Origin: Clostridiaceae bacterium UBA6110
GTDB lineage: Bacteria; Bacillota; Clostridia; Clostridiales; Clostridiaceae
Length of the DNA: 15,928 bases
Direction: 5' to 3'
Assembly (NCBI GenBank): GCA_002428415.1
Contig: DIWI01000071.1
Span: forward strand, 1-15,928
The translations under genes and the position numbers were made by a program. The number at the start of each line of letters is the position of its first letter. Position 1 is the first letter of the stretch. Of this stretch, positions 8,090-15,651 are shown one piece after another. Under the pieces are notes generated by a model that worked only from the letters and a program-made list of their open reading frames with translations, was not told the origin of the DNA and made no database searches.

Positions 8090-8133
8090 AAGGAGCCTCA
8101 GTCCGCTTTTAATAGCAGGCAGGGGCTCCTTTA
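8090..8133 (+). terminator. Terminator of the tetR-RND operon
   Basis: AAGGAGCC at 8090-8097 pairs with GGCTCCTT at 8124-8131. Pairing continues imperfectly inward (8098-8106 with 8115-8123) around a TTTTAATA loop. Only a short T run follows, so it is a strong hairpin with a weak tail. Confidence 0.65.
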
Positions 8134-8210
8134 GATTCTATGGGGAAATTTATTGGACAATAGCGGGAATTTGACCTCCGGAATAAGCTGTTGGGAAAAT
8201 ATTATTAATG

Positions 8211-8239
8211 TTGTTTCAATTAACCGAAGCGCTTATAAT
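8211..8239 (+). promoter_or_regulatory. katG: Candidate katG promoter
   Basis: A consensus -10 TATAAT (8234-8239) has a weak -35 TTGTTT (8211-8216) 17 bp upstream. A second TATAAT at 8245-8250 lacks a good -35. This predicts a leader of about 150 nt before the katG ATG. Confidence 0.45.
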
Positions 8240-8249
8240 TAGATTATAA
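8233..8249 (+). promoter_or_regulatory. PerR-like inverted repeat over the katG -10
   Basis: TTATAAT-TAG-ATTATAA is a perfect inverted repeat whose two 7-bp arms equal the B. subtilis Per box half-sites (TTATAATnATTATAA). The centre is 3 nt rather than 1. It covers the -10 of a peroxidase gene, where a peroxide-sensing repressor would be expected. Regulator identity is inferred; the AT-rich arms also resemble -10 elements, so chance is possible. Confidence 0.45.
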
Positions 8250-8342
8250 TGAGTACAAATATATTATTGATATAAATGCAGAAATTTCAATAAATCCTTT
8301 TACTCTTGTTAATTGGCCAGGTATTCTGACGATATTTTTAGG

Positions 8343-8357
8343 GCGTAATCATTACGT
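8343..8357 (+). promoter_or_regulatory. Zur-type Fur-family box in the katG leader
   Basis: GCGTAAT-C-ATTACGT is a 7-1-7 dyad with a perfect CGTAAT/ATTACG core. The B. subtilis Zur consensus is TCGTAATnATTACGA, so only the outermost pair differs. It lies 40 bp upstream of the katG start, inside the predicted leader or at a second weak promoter (TTGTTA at 8306, GATATT at 8331). The resemblance is seen; binding by a Zur homologue is inferred. Confidence 0.45.
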
Positions 8358-8396
8358 CTTATGGGTATATTGAATATTTATGAAGGAGGATTACCA

Positions 8397-10589
8397 ATGG
8401 GAGAAATGAAATGTCCTGTCACAGGCCATACAGGTAAACCAGTATCTGGCGGCGGTACTTCGAACAGGGACTGGTGGCCGAATCAGCTGAACCTCAAGGT
8501 CCTGCACCAGAACTCGCACCTCAGCAACCCAATGGGGAAGGGATTCAACTACAGGGAAGAGTTCCTGAAGCTTGACCTTCATGCCATCAAGGAAGACCTG
8601 TATGTACTTATGACAGACTCTCAGGACTGGTGGCCTGCTGACTACGGACACTACGGACCGCTCTTCATACGAATGGCATGGCACAGCGCAGGAACCTACA
8701 GGATGGGCGACGGCAGGGGTGGAGCATCTGACGGGACACAACGGTTTCCACCGCTTAACAGCTGGCCTGACAATGTGAACCTCGACAAGGCCAGAAGGCT
8801 TCTATGGCCAATAAAGAAGAAATACGGAAGAAAGATATCCTGGGCAGACCTTATGATCCTTGCCGGAAATTGTGCCTTGGAGTCAATGGGCTTCAAGACC
8901 TTCGGCTTTGGCGGAGGAAGGGAGGATGTGTGGGAGCCTCAGGAGGATGTATACTGGGGTTCTGAAAGCGAATGGCTTGGAGACAAGAGATATTCGGATG
9001 GGAGAAAGCTTGAGAACCCTTTGGCGGCTGTCCAGATGGGTCTTATATATGTTAACCCAGAGGGTCCCAACGGGCATCCCAGCGCAGTTGCTTCAGGAAA
9101 GGACGTCAGGGAAACCTTCGCAAGGATGGCGATGAATGACGAGGAGACAGTTGCGCTCATAGCCGGAGGACATACCTTCGGAAAATGCCATGGGGCTGGT
9201 CCTGCAACACATGTGGGACCGGAGCCGGAGGCTGCGGGACTTGAGGAGCAGGGGCTTGGCTGGAAGAGTACATTCGGTACGGGAAAGGGCAAGGATACAA
9301 TAGGAAGCGGCATTGAAGGTGCCTGGAAGCCAAGACCTACCAAATGGGACATGGGATACCTCAATACACTCTTTAGATATGACTGGGACCTGGTAAAGAG
9401 TCCGGCAGGCGCAAATCAGTGGATACCGTCGGACCCGGATGCAGCTTCTACCGTAGAAGATGCTCATGACCCGGAAAAACGACATGCCCCTATGATGACT
9501 ACCGCAGACATGTCGCTGAGGATGGACCCGATATACGGTCCGATAGCAAGGAGATACCGCGATAATCCAGAGGAATTCGAGGATGCTTTCGCAAGAGCCT
9601 GGTTCAAGCTGACTCATAGGGATATGGGTCCAAGGTCCAGGTATCTGGGTCTGGAGGTACCAAAAGAGGTACTCATCTGGCAGGATCCAGTACCGGAGGT
9701 AGACCATGAGCTCATTGATGAGAAGGATATTGAAGCCCTGAAGGGGAAAATCCTGTCATCAGGACTTACAGTATCACAGCTAGTTTCAACTGCTTGGGCT
9801 TCAGCATCAACCTTCAGAGGCTCAGACAAGCGAGGCGGAGCCAACGGAGCCAGATTAAGGCTTGCTCCACAGAATAGCTGGGAAGTCAACGAACCTGAGA
9901 AGCTTAAAGGTGTCCTGGCTATATTTGAAAGTATCAGGGCAGAGTTCAACAAAGGACAATCCGGCAGCAAGAAGATAACCCTCGCAGACCTTATAGTGCT
10001 TGGAGGGTGCGCAGGAATTGAGCAGGCAGCGAGGAATGCAGGACATGAGATAACTGTCCCGTTCAGTCCGGGAAGGACAGATGCAACAGAGGAACAGACC
10101 GATGCAGTCTCCTTCTCAGTCCTTGAACCAAAGGCTGATGGCTTCCGGAACTTCCAGAAGGCCAGGTATTCAGTTTGTGCTGAGGAGCTACTGATAGATC
10201 GTGCTCAGCTGCTTACTTTGACCGCGCCGGAAATGACAGTGCTTTTAGGTGGAATGAGGGTGCTTGGAGCTAATTGCGGCGACTCTAAGCATGGTGTATT
10301 CACCGACAGGCCAGGGGCGCTGTCCAATGACTTCTTTGTTAACCTCCTTGATATGGGAACTGTCTGGATGCCTATTACTGAGGACGAGGACCTGTTCCAG
10401 GGACGGGACAGATCAAAAGGAGATGTAAAATGGACAGGAACCCGCGTCGACCTGGTATTCGGCTCCAATTCACAGTTAAGGGCCATATCGGAAGTATACG
10501 CAGCAGATGAGTCGCAGGAGAAATTCCTGAATGACTTCGTATCCGCATGGAACAAGGTTATGAATGCAGACCGGTTCGACCTCTCTTGA
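8397..10589 (+). CDS. katG: Catalase-peroxidase KatG, 730 aa
   Basis: A bifunctional haem catalase-peroxidase that removes hydrogen peroxide in the cytoplasm. Both haem-peroxidase domains are present and full length. Counting from the ATG at 8397, the distal site in RMAWHSAGTYR gives R92, W95 and H96. Y218 lies in YVNPEGPNG and M244 in ARMAMNDEET; together with W95 they form the Met-Tyr-Trp adduct needed for catalase activity (E. coli W105/Y226/M252). The proximal haem ligand is H259 in GGHTFGK. The C-terminal half has the usual FRGSDKRGGANG, DFFVNLLDMG and DLVFGSNS blocks. The start at 8397 is chosen because AAGGAGG (8383-8389) stands 7 nt before it; the in-frame ATG at 8361 has no ribosome binding site and would add 12 residues foreign to the family. 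The leader carries two Fur-family-like dyads. The gene is followed by a ZIP metal transporter. A single gene of this type implies contact with oxygen or peroxide. Confidence 0.97.
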   Translation: MGEMKCPVTGHTGKPVSGGGTSNRDWWPNQLNLKVLHQNSHLSNPMGKGFNYREEFLKLDLHAIKEDLYVLMTDSQDWWPADYGHYGPLFIRMAWHSAGTYRMGDGRGGASDGTQRFPPLNSWPDNVNLDKARRLLWPIKKKYGRKISWADLMILAGNCALESMGFKTFGFGGGREDVWEPQEDVYWGSESEWLGDKRYSDGRKLENPLAAVQMGLIYVNPEGPNGHPSAVASGKDVRETFARMAMNDEETVALIAGGHTFGKCHGAGPATHVGPEPEAAGLEEQGLGWKSTFGTGKGKDTIGSGIEGAWKPRPTKWDMGYLNTLFRYDWDLVKSPAGANQWIPSDPDAASTVEDAHDPEKRHAPMMTTADMSLRMDPIYGPIARRYRDNPEEFEDAFARAWFKLTHRDMGPRSRYLGLEVPKEVLIWQDPVPEVDHELIDEKDIEALKGKILSSGLTVSQLVSTAWASASTFRGSDKRGGANGARLRLAPQNSWEVNEPEKLKGVLAIFESIRAEFNKGQSGSKKITLADLIVLGGCAGIEQAARNAGHEITVPFSPGRTDATEEQTDAVSFSVLEPKADGFRNFQKARYSVCAEELLIDRAQLLTLTAPEMTVLLGGMRVLGANCGDSKHGVFTDRPGALSNDFFVNLLDMGTVWMPITEDEDLFQGRDRSKGDVKWTGTRVDLVFGSNSQLRAISEVYAADESQEKFLNDFVSAWNKVMNADRFDLS

Positions 10590-10623
10590 GGCTAATTCAA
10601 AGGCAATAGGATGATAATGCTAC

Positions 10624-10646
10624 AAGGGGCAGGAATACTGCCCCTT
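10624..10646 (+). terminator. Terminator hairpin after katG
   Basis: A perfect 9-bp stem, AAGGGGCAG (10624-10632) with CTGCCCCTT (10638-10646), closes a GAATA loop 34 bp after the katG stop. Only CTTCTTA follows, so the T tail is poor and some read-through into zupT is possible. Confidence 0.7.
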
Positions 10647-10747
10647 CTTAAGTCTAAAAATTCCTTTTGGAGTTGCCTGCAACTACAGAAAATACAGGAA
10701 ATACATGAACTAAGAAACAATCATATGGAGAATAATTTCAGGGAATT

Positions 10748-10756
10748 TGCTATAAT
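10748..10756 (+). promoter_or_regulatory. zupT: Candidate extended -10 promoter for zupT
   Basis: TGC-TATAAT is a perfect extended -10 (TGnTATAAT), with no clear -35. It predicts a start near 10763 and a leader of about 140 nt before the zupT ATG at 10903. Confidence 0.5.
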
Positions 10757-10868
10757 ACTAGGTAGCGTCAATAAATAAATGATATTCAGATTGATTACAG
10801 CTTTCGGCTCACCAATCTAGGGAACATGCATGAAAATGGCGTGCTGAACCATACCGGATGGATTGATA

Positions 10869-10883
10869 TCGTAATTATTCGAA
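10869..10883 (+). promoter_or_regulatory. Zur-like half-site before zupT
   Basis: TCGTAAT-T-ATTCGAA has a perfect left Zur half-site, but the right half reads ATTCGA instead of ATTACGA, as if one base were missing. It ends 19 bp before the zupT ATG. Weak on its own; worth noting beside the better box before katG. Confidence 0.25.
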
Positions 10884-10902
10884 AGTACCGATGGAGGACC
10901 CA

Positions 10903-11751
10903 ATGGAAAACCTGTTTTTTGCCTTTGCACTTACTTTATTTGCCGGACTGAGCACTGGCGTCGGAAGCATGCTGGCGTTCTTCATGAAGAAGAGCAGCCC
11001 TAGGTTTCTTTCGATCAGCCTGGGATTCTCTGCTGGAGTCATGATATATGTATCAATGATCGAAATCTTTTATAAAGCGAGGACAAGCCTGATCAATGAG
11101 CTTGGTCTCGAGAAAGGGTCATGGATAACTGTCATCGCATTCTTTGCCGGCATGTTCCTGATCGGCATAATCGACAAGCTGATACCTTCATCTGAAAATC
11201 CACATGAGATGCACACAATCGAGGAGATCAATGAAGAGCACCCTGATGAAGGACATCATGCTGAGCAGATAAGGAAGCGTGAAGAGGCAAAGAAGAACCA
11301 CAAGCTGCTCAGGATGGGCCTCTTCACTGCACTCGCCATAGGTATACACAATTTCCCTGAAGGGCTTGCCACATTCATTGTCGCACTTCAGGAGCCAGAG
11401 ATAGCGATTCCCATTGCCATGGCAATAGCGATCCACAACATACCTGAAGGTATAGCGGTTTCTGTTCCGATTTACTATGCGACAGGAAGCAAGAAAAAGG
11501 CATTATTCTATTCATTCCTTTCAGGCTTCTCAGAACCGGTTGGAGCTCTTGTAGGATATCTGGTTCTAATGCCGTTCATGAGCGATACGCTAATGGGAAT
11601 TATTTTCGCTCTCGTTGCCGGAATCATGGTGTTCATATCCCTTGATGAGCTGCTTCCATCAGCCAGGGAGTATGGCGAGCATCACCTGTCGATATACGGA
11701 TTGGTAGCCGGAATGATGGTAATGGCAGTAAGCCTTCTCCTTTTCCTTTAG
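10903..11751 (+). CDS. zupT: ZIP-family divalent metal transporter (ZupT-type), 282 aa
   Basis: A membrane importer of zinc and probably other divalent metals such as iron or manganese, of the ZIP family, GufA/ZupT branch. About eight membrane helices are visible. The paired signature motifs are HNFPEG (H149, N150, E153) and HNIPEG (H178, N179, E182), which form the binuclear metal site. SEPVGALVGYL and ISLDELLPSA are further family blocks. A His/Glu-rich cytoplasmic loop at about residues 98-133 (PHEMH, EEHPDEGHHAEQ) sits between helices 3 and 4 and probably binds metal. The start at 10903 is preferred over the ATG at 10891 because GGAGG at 10893-10897 lies 5 nt before it. At 282 residues it is a little longer than E. 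coli ZupT (257), mainly from the loop. It follows katG with a hairpin and its own promoter between, suggesting a linked but separate unit. Confidence 0.92.
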   Translation: MENLFFAFALTLFAGLSTGVGSMLAFFMKKSSPRFLSISLGFSAGVMIYVSMIEIFYKARTSLINELGLEKGSWITVIAFFAGMFLIGIIDKLIPSSENPHEMHTIEEINEEHPDEGHHAEQIRKREEAKKNHKLLRMGLFTALAIGIHNFPEGLATFIVALQEPEIAIPIAMAIAIHNIPEGIAVSVPIYYATGSKKKALFYSFLSGFSEPVGALVGYLVLMPFMSDTLMGIIFALVAGIMVFISLDELLPSAREYGEHHLSIYGLVAGMMVMAVSLLLFL

Positions 11752-11752
11752 C

Positions 11753-11774
11753 CTTGACAGCAATTGCTGTCAAG
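11753..11774. repeat. Perfect 22-bp palindrome after zupT, possible terminator or operator
   Basis: CTTGACAGCAA is followed directly by its exact reverse complement, beginning one base after the zupT stop. As RNA it gives a stem of about 9 bp with a short loop, but no T run follows. A second perfect palindrome, TCATTAATGA (11775-11784), abuts it. It could end zupT transcription on either strand or bind a dimeric regulator. Confidence 0.6.
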
Positions 11775-11912
11775 TCATTAATGAAGCTAAGATTAATATT
11801 TTGACGTGACCAAAAAAATCCATATTTCTGATGCTGCCTGAAGAATCAGAATGGAAGTAAGTACTGGTTTAATCACAGAGGCCGATTCAAATTGCTTAAG
11901 GTGGGATATCGC

Positions 11913-14555
11913 TTGAAATTGAAAAGTCGCTTGATCCAAAAGCTGAACATAAGCATAGTAAAGCATCATATTCTGCTGATGTCTTTTATCGTGCCATCAT
12001 TCATACTTTTGCTCTCCTATGCTGTCATCGGCGTATTCCCGTTCAGCGGAAGGAACATACTTACAGTAGACATGTATTTCCAATACGCGCCGTTCATTTC
12101 GGACCTTCAGGACAAGCTGACTTCCTTTTCAAGTCTTCTTTATTCATGGTCAGGCGGACTGGGTATAAACTACCTTCCTCTATTCGCATATTATCTGGCA
12201 AGCCCGATTAACTTACTTACGGTTATTTTCCCGCCACAGTACATTACTGAGGCAATCCTTGTGATTACACTCATAAAGGTGGGACTTGCAGGATCAACCT
12301 TCAACTATTTTCTTCGTAAGGCATATGGCGACAAGGACCTGGGCACAGTCGCATTCTCATCATTATATGCGTTGTCAGGCTTTGTCCTGGCATATTCATG
12401 GAACATCATGTGGCTGGATTCGATCTATATTCTGCCCCTTGTGGCATATGGCCTTATAAGGCTTGTCAAGGAAGGCAGGGGATTCTTCTATTGCATTGCC
12501 CTGGCAGCAGCCTTGATTACAAACTTCTACATGGCATTCTTCATCTGCATCTTCATGATATTCTATTTTATTGTAACTCTATTCAGGCATCATGGCATCA
12601 GGAGGCCTCTGTTGCTTATTGGCAGGACAGTCAGTTTTGCAGGATACTCGCTGCTTTCAGGGGGATTGTCTGCGTTTCTACTTCTGCCTACTTTCATACA
12701 GCTTGGGACAACCTCGGCGGCTGGGGATACGTTTCCCAAGACCGTAAAGACCTATTATGATATATTCGACTTCATAGTAAGGCATTTTCTGACAGTAGAT
12801 CCTGTAATACGTGATGGAGCACCGAACCTTTACAGCGGTATTGCCATTTTGATGCTTATTCCCATGTATTTTCTGGTGAAAAGGATACCTCTTAAGGAGA
12901 AGCTGCTGAACCTCTCGCTTATCATTTTTTTACTTGCGAGCTTCAACATAAACATCCTTAACTTCATATGGCATGGCTTCCATTTTCCGAACCAGCTTCC
13001 ATACAGGTTTTCATTCGTATACATATTCCTTTTGCTGACTATGGCCTATGAGGGCTACAAGGCGCTTGATGAATTCAGCGGCAAGCATGTCGGAATGATA
13101 AGCATGGCGGTGCTTTTCGTAATATTAATATCCCAGAAGTTTGATGACCTTAAGCTTCCTTTGCACACCGTATATGTGAGTGCGGCCTTCATCATCCTTT
13201 ATGCGGCAGCCTATGCGCACATGAGAAGGCCTGACACAAGGAGATTAAAAGGAGGAACCGCACTCCTCATAATATTGGCTCTGGAGCTAATCACCAATAC
13301 GATAGTGACTGTGGTGAAGATAGACAGTGCTGAGAGCTATTCATCCAGGGAGGGATACTCGAGCGGTATCGAGGTTCGTGAGATAAGGGAACAGATTTCA
13401 ATGCTTCTCGGATCTGACAGAGACTTCTACCGGATGGAGGTAATCCCGCACAAGACACACAACGACCCTGCGCTCTACAACTACCCGGGAATATCTGTAT
13501 TCTCTTCAACAATCGCAGAGAAGCCTGTGGACCTGTTGGATGAACTGGGGCTATACAGCAACGGGATAAACAGTTATGTCTATAGCGGTTCGACCCTCAT
13601 AACTGATTCTCTGCTTGGCATCAGGTATCTGATCTACAGGGAGCTTAATGTAGAGGAGAAGCTCTATATGAAGGTTTCAGAGTCTGATGAGCTGGATGTG
13701 CTTAAGAACCCATACTCGCTTTCTCCGGGGTTCATGGTCGGCTCTGATATCATCAGCTTCAAGAGCAGCATAGGCAGAGACCCGCTTGATTCCCAAAGGC
13801 TTCTTTTTGAAGCAATCAGCGGAGTGGAAGATGTTATTCAGCCTATAGAACAGGAGGTTGGTGAGGTCAATAACCTTACGATATCCGGTACAGGAAGATA
13901 CAGCTACAGCCGCACAAGCAAGGAGAGCGGCTCATCAGCAGCAATAGGATTGGAATTTGATGAGAGCAGGCAGGTCTACCTATACTATGATGCGCCGTCA
14001 TCCATGAAGGGTAAGGGCTCAATCACGGTAGGAGGTGTGAAGTCAAGCTTCAATGCAAACATTTCCTCTGTGATCAGCCTTGGATTTTGCGAGGCTGGGA
14101 CGACCGCCGAAGTGCTCATTGAATTTGACAAGTCTGACGCTGAGTCAGGAAGGTTCGAGATATATTCATACAGCATGGATACTGAAGCATTCGAGAAGGG
14201 CATCTCTGAAATCAGAAAGAATCAACTCGAGATTGAGAGCTTTTCAGACACATCAATCCGTGGAACGGTCGATTCTGATTATGATGGGATGATGGTCATG
14301 TCCATACCTTATGACAAGGGCTGGAATGTAACGGTTGATGGAAAGAAAGTGGAGACCAAGGCAGTTGATGAGAGCCTCCTTAGCTTCGAGGTTCCAGAAG
14401 GCAGTCATGACATCAAGCTCACATTCTTCACTGACAAGCTGGCTGAAGGTATTGGAATCACAGCAGTATCTGCTTTGATCCTGATCCTTCTGGCGGAAAG
14501 GCGGAAAAAGGCTGACATTAAACATCTCAGAAGGGACGTGGAGGACAATGGATAG
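11913..14555 (+). CDS. yfhO: YfhO family membrane protein, 880 aa
   Basis: A large polytopic membrane protein of the YfhO family. In B. subtilis YfhO works with the glycosyltransferase CsbB and moves GlcNAc from undecaprenyl phosphate onto lipoteichoic acid outside the membrane. Residues about 20-470 hold a dozen or so hydrophobic helices with the family blocks YSWSGGLGINYLPLFAYYL and SGFVLAYSWNIMWLDSIYI, resembling GT-C-type transferases. Residues about 472-842 form a soluble, beta-rich outside domain ending in DKGWNVTVDGKKV and EGSHDIKLTF. A last helix lies at about 846-862, then a short basic tail. I choose TTG at 11913 because AAGGTGGG (11898-11905) stands 7 nt before it; the alternative TTG at 11892 (7 residues longer) has a poorer site. 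Its end overlaps the glycosyltransferase by 8 bp. TTCTGAT/ATCAGAA (11826-11851) is an unexplained dyad upstream. The acceptor here is inferred. Confidence 0.9.
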   Translation: MKLKSRLIQKLNISIVKHHILLMSFIVPSFILLLSYAVIGVFPFSGRNILTVDMYFQYAPFISDLQDKLTSFSSLLYSWSGGLGINYLPLFAYYLASPINLLTVIFPPQYITEAILVITLIKVGLAGSTFNYFLRKAYGDKDLGTVAFSSLYALSGFVLAYSWNIMWLDSIYILPLVAYGLIRLVKEGRGFFYCIALAAALITNFYMAFFICIFMIFYFIVTLFRHHGIRRPLLLIGRTVSFAGYSLLSGGLSAFLLLPTFIQLGTTSAAGDTFPKTVKTYYDIFDFIVRHFLTVDPVIRDGAPNLYSGIAILMLIPMYFLVKRIPLKEKLLNLSLIIFLLASFNINILNFIWHGFHFPNQLPYRFSFVYIFLLLTMAYEGYKALDEFSGKHVGMISMAVLFVILISQKFDDLKLPLHTVYVSAAFIILYAAAYAHMRRPDTRRLKGGTALLIILALELITNTIVTVVKIDSAESYSSREGYSSGIEVREIREQISMLLGSDRDFYRMEVIPHKTHNDPALYNYPGISVFSSTIAEKPVDLLDELGLYSNGINSYVYSGSTLITDSLLGIRYLIYRELNVEEKLYMKVSESDELDVLKNPYSLSPGFMVGSDIISFKSSIGRDPLDSQRLLFEAISGVEDVIQPIEQEVGEVNNLTISGTGRYSYSRTSKESGSSAAIGLEFDESRQVYLYYDAPSSMKGKGSITVGGVKSSFNANISSVISLGFCEAGTTAEVLIEFDKSDAESGRFEIYSYSMDTEAFEKGISEIRKNQLEIESFSDTSIRGTVDSDYDGMMVMSIPYDKGWNVTVDGKKVETKAVDESLLSFEVPEGSHDIKLTFFTDKLAEGIGITAVSALILILLAERRKKADIKHLRRDVEDNG

Positions 14556-15489
14556 GAAAGTCACGGTAATCATTCCCGTATATAACGAGGAGCTGCTCAT
14601 CAATGAGAATGTGGGAGTCATAGCAGGGTTCCTCAGGCAAGCGGAAATAGGCTTCACAATCCTTCTTGTTGATGACGGATCGAGAGACAGCACCTGGCAG
14701 AAGCTCAAGGAGCTGTCATCGGACAATGATTATGTCAAGGCACTCAGGTTAAGCCGTAACTTCGGAAAGGAAGCAGCCATATGCGCGGGCCTTGAAGAGG
14801 CTGATGGAGATGCCTGCATAATAATGGATTCTGACCTTCAGCATCCGCCGCAGCTCATACCTGAGATGATCAGGCTATGGAAGGAGGAAGGTTATGATGT
14901 CATTGAAGGCGTCAAATCTTCCCGCGGCAAGGAGAGCTTTGTGAACAAGCTTGGGGCAGGGCTGTTCTACAGCATACTCAGCAAGCTGTCAGGACTTAAC
15001 ATGCAGCAGGCATCGGACTTCAAGCTTCTTGACAGGAAGGTCGTAGACGCCTGGAAAAGCATGAATGAGAGGGGAACGTTCTTCAGGGGGATGTCAGCCT
15101 GGGTAGGGTACAACCGCAAGAGCCTGCCATTTTCAGTAGGAACAAGGACGAGGGGTACTTCAAAGTGGAGTGTCTTCAACCTTTTCAATCTGGCAATCAA
15201 GGCGATTACATCGTTCTCATCATTCCCACTCCACATTGTCACCTTCATTGGGATTATCTTCCTTGCAGGTGCACTGATACTTGGAATACAGACCATCTAT
15301 ATGAAGGTGTCGGGCATGGCTTTGAGTGGCTTTACCACTGTTATCCTGCTGCTTCTTATCATAGGCAGCGCACTGATGATAAGCCTTGGAATAATTGGGG
15401 CATACATTGCAAGGATCTATGATGAGGTCAAGTTCAGACCGAGGTACATAGTGTCTGAAAAGGCAGCCGGGAAAAAGGACATTGAATAA
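14548..15489 (+). CDS. Polyprenyl-phosphate glycosyltransferase, GT2 family (CsbB/GtrB type), 313 aa
   Basis: A membrane-bound inverting GT2 enzyme that transfers a sugar from a nucleotide sugar to undecaprenyl phosphate on the inner face of the membrane. The GT-A domain (about 1-220) shows VTVIIPVYNEE, LLVDDGSRDST (D42, D43), RNFGKEAA and the metal-binding DSDLQHPP (D94, D96), followed by ASDFKLLDRK and RGTSKWS. Two C-terminal membrane helices (about 228-251 and 262-284) and the tail YDEVKFRPRYIV are as in CsbB, GtrB and YkcC. The ATG overlaps the end of yfhO by 8 bp; GGAGG ends only 3 nt before it, so translation probably depends on coupling. The partner yfhO makes a CsbB-like role (UndP-GlcNAc synthesis) the best guess, but the sugar cannot be read from sequence. 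No GtrA/GtcA flippase gene is in the window. Confidence 0.93.
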   Translation: MDRKVTVIIPVYNEELLINENVGVIAGFLRQAEIGFTILLVDDGSRDSTWQKLKELSSDNDYVKALRLSRNFGKEAAICAGLEEADGDACIIMDSDLQHPPQLIPEMIRLWKEEGYDVIEGVKSSRGKESFVNKLGAGLFYSILSKLSGLNMQQASDFKLLDRKVVDAWKSMNERGTFFRGMSAWVGYNRKSLPFSVGTRTRGTSKWSVFNLFNLAIKAITSFSSFPLHIVTFIGIIFLAGALILGIQTIYMKVSGMALSGFTTVILLLLIIGSALMISLGIIGAYIARIYDEVKFRPRYIVSEKAAGKKDIE

Positions 15490-15520
15490 ACATAATATTA
15501 GTAACAGATAAATGGAAAAC

Positions 15521-15573
15521 AAGAACCGCTATGTGCTGGAAATGAGACACAAGGCGGTTCTTAATGTTTTTTT
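15521..15573 (+). terminator. Terminator of the yfhO-glycosyltransferase operon
   Basis: A perfect 9-bp outer stem, AAGAACCGC (15521-15529) with GCGGTTCTT (15554-15562), has further TGTG/CACA pairing inside. A run of seven T residues stands at 15567-15573. Confidence 0.85.
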
Positions 15574-15585
15574 GGAGCGGAGGTA

Positions 15586-15616
15586 TTGACAACCTTTTGC
15601 AGATATTGTATATAAT
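15586..15616 (+). promoter_or_regulatory. Strong housekeeping promoter of an HrcA-controlled transcript
   Basis: A consensus -35 TTGACA (15586-15591) is followed by TATATA at 17 bp (15609-15614), overlapping TATAAT at 19 bp (15611-15616). The CIRCE operator begins 8 bp further on, so transcription starts at or inside it. Confidence 0.85.
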
Positions 15617-15624
15617 AAATAGAG

Positions 15625-15651
15625 TTAGCACTCGAGGGGTGAGAGTGCTAA
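15625..15651 (+). promoter_or_regulatory. CIRCE operator for the heat-shock repressor HrcA
   Basis: TTAGCACTC, nine bases, then GAGTGCTAA: both arms match the CIRCE consensus exactly with the standard spacing. CIRCE normally precedes groESL or hrcA-grpE-dnaK. Here no chaperone gene starts within the 277 bp that remain. Confidence 0.95.

Larger units (their letters stand above)
10647..10902. other. Intergenic region before zupT
   Basis: There is no supported gene here. It holds a small dyad at 10671-10684 (AGTTGC-CT-GCAACT), a near repeat of the ATACAGGAAATACA type around 10690-10705, an extended -10 promoter at 10748-10756, and a Zur-like half-site at 10869-10883. A short open frame from the ATG at 10826 overlaps the zupT start in another frame and is not supported. 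Confidence 0.55.

Noticed and set aside
8361..8396. Earlier in-frame ATG for katG
   Set aside because: It has no ribosome binding site and adds residues not found in KatG; the ATG at 8397 has an ideal AAGGAGG.
9093..9707. Minus-strand open frame of about 200 codons inside katG
   Set aside because: It lies wholly opposite conserved katG sequence, and its translation matches no family.
10826..10902. Possible upstream open frame overlapping the zupT start
   Set aside because: The ribosome binding site is weak, the peptide is not protein-like, and the frame runs out inside zupT.
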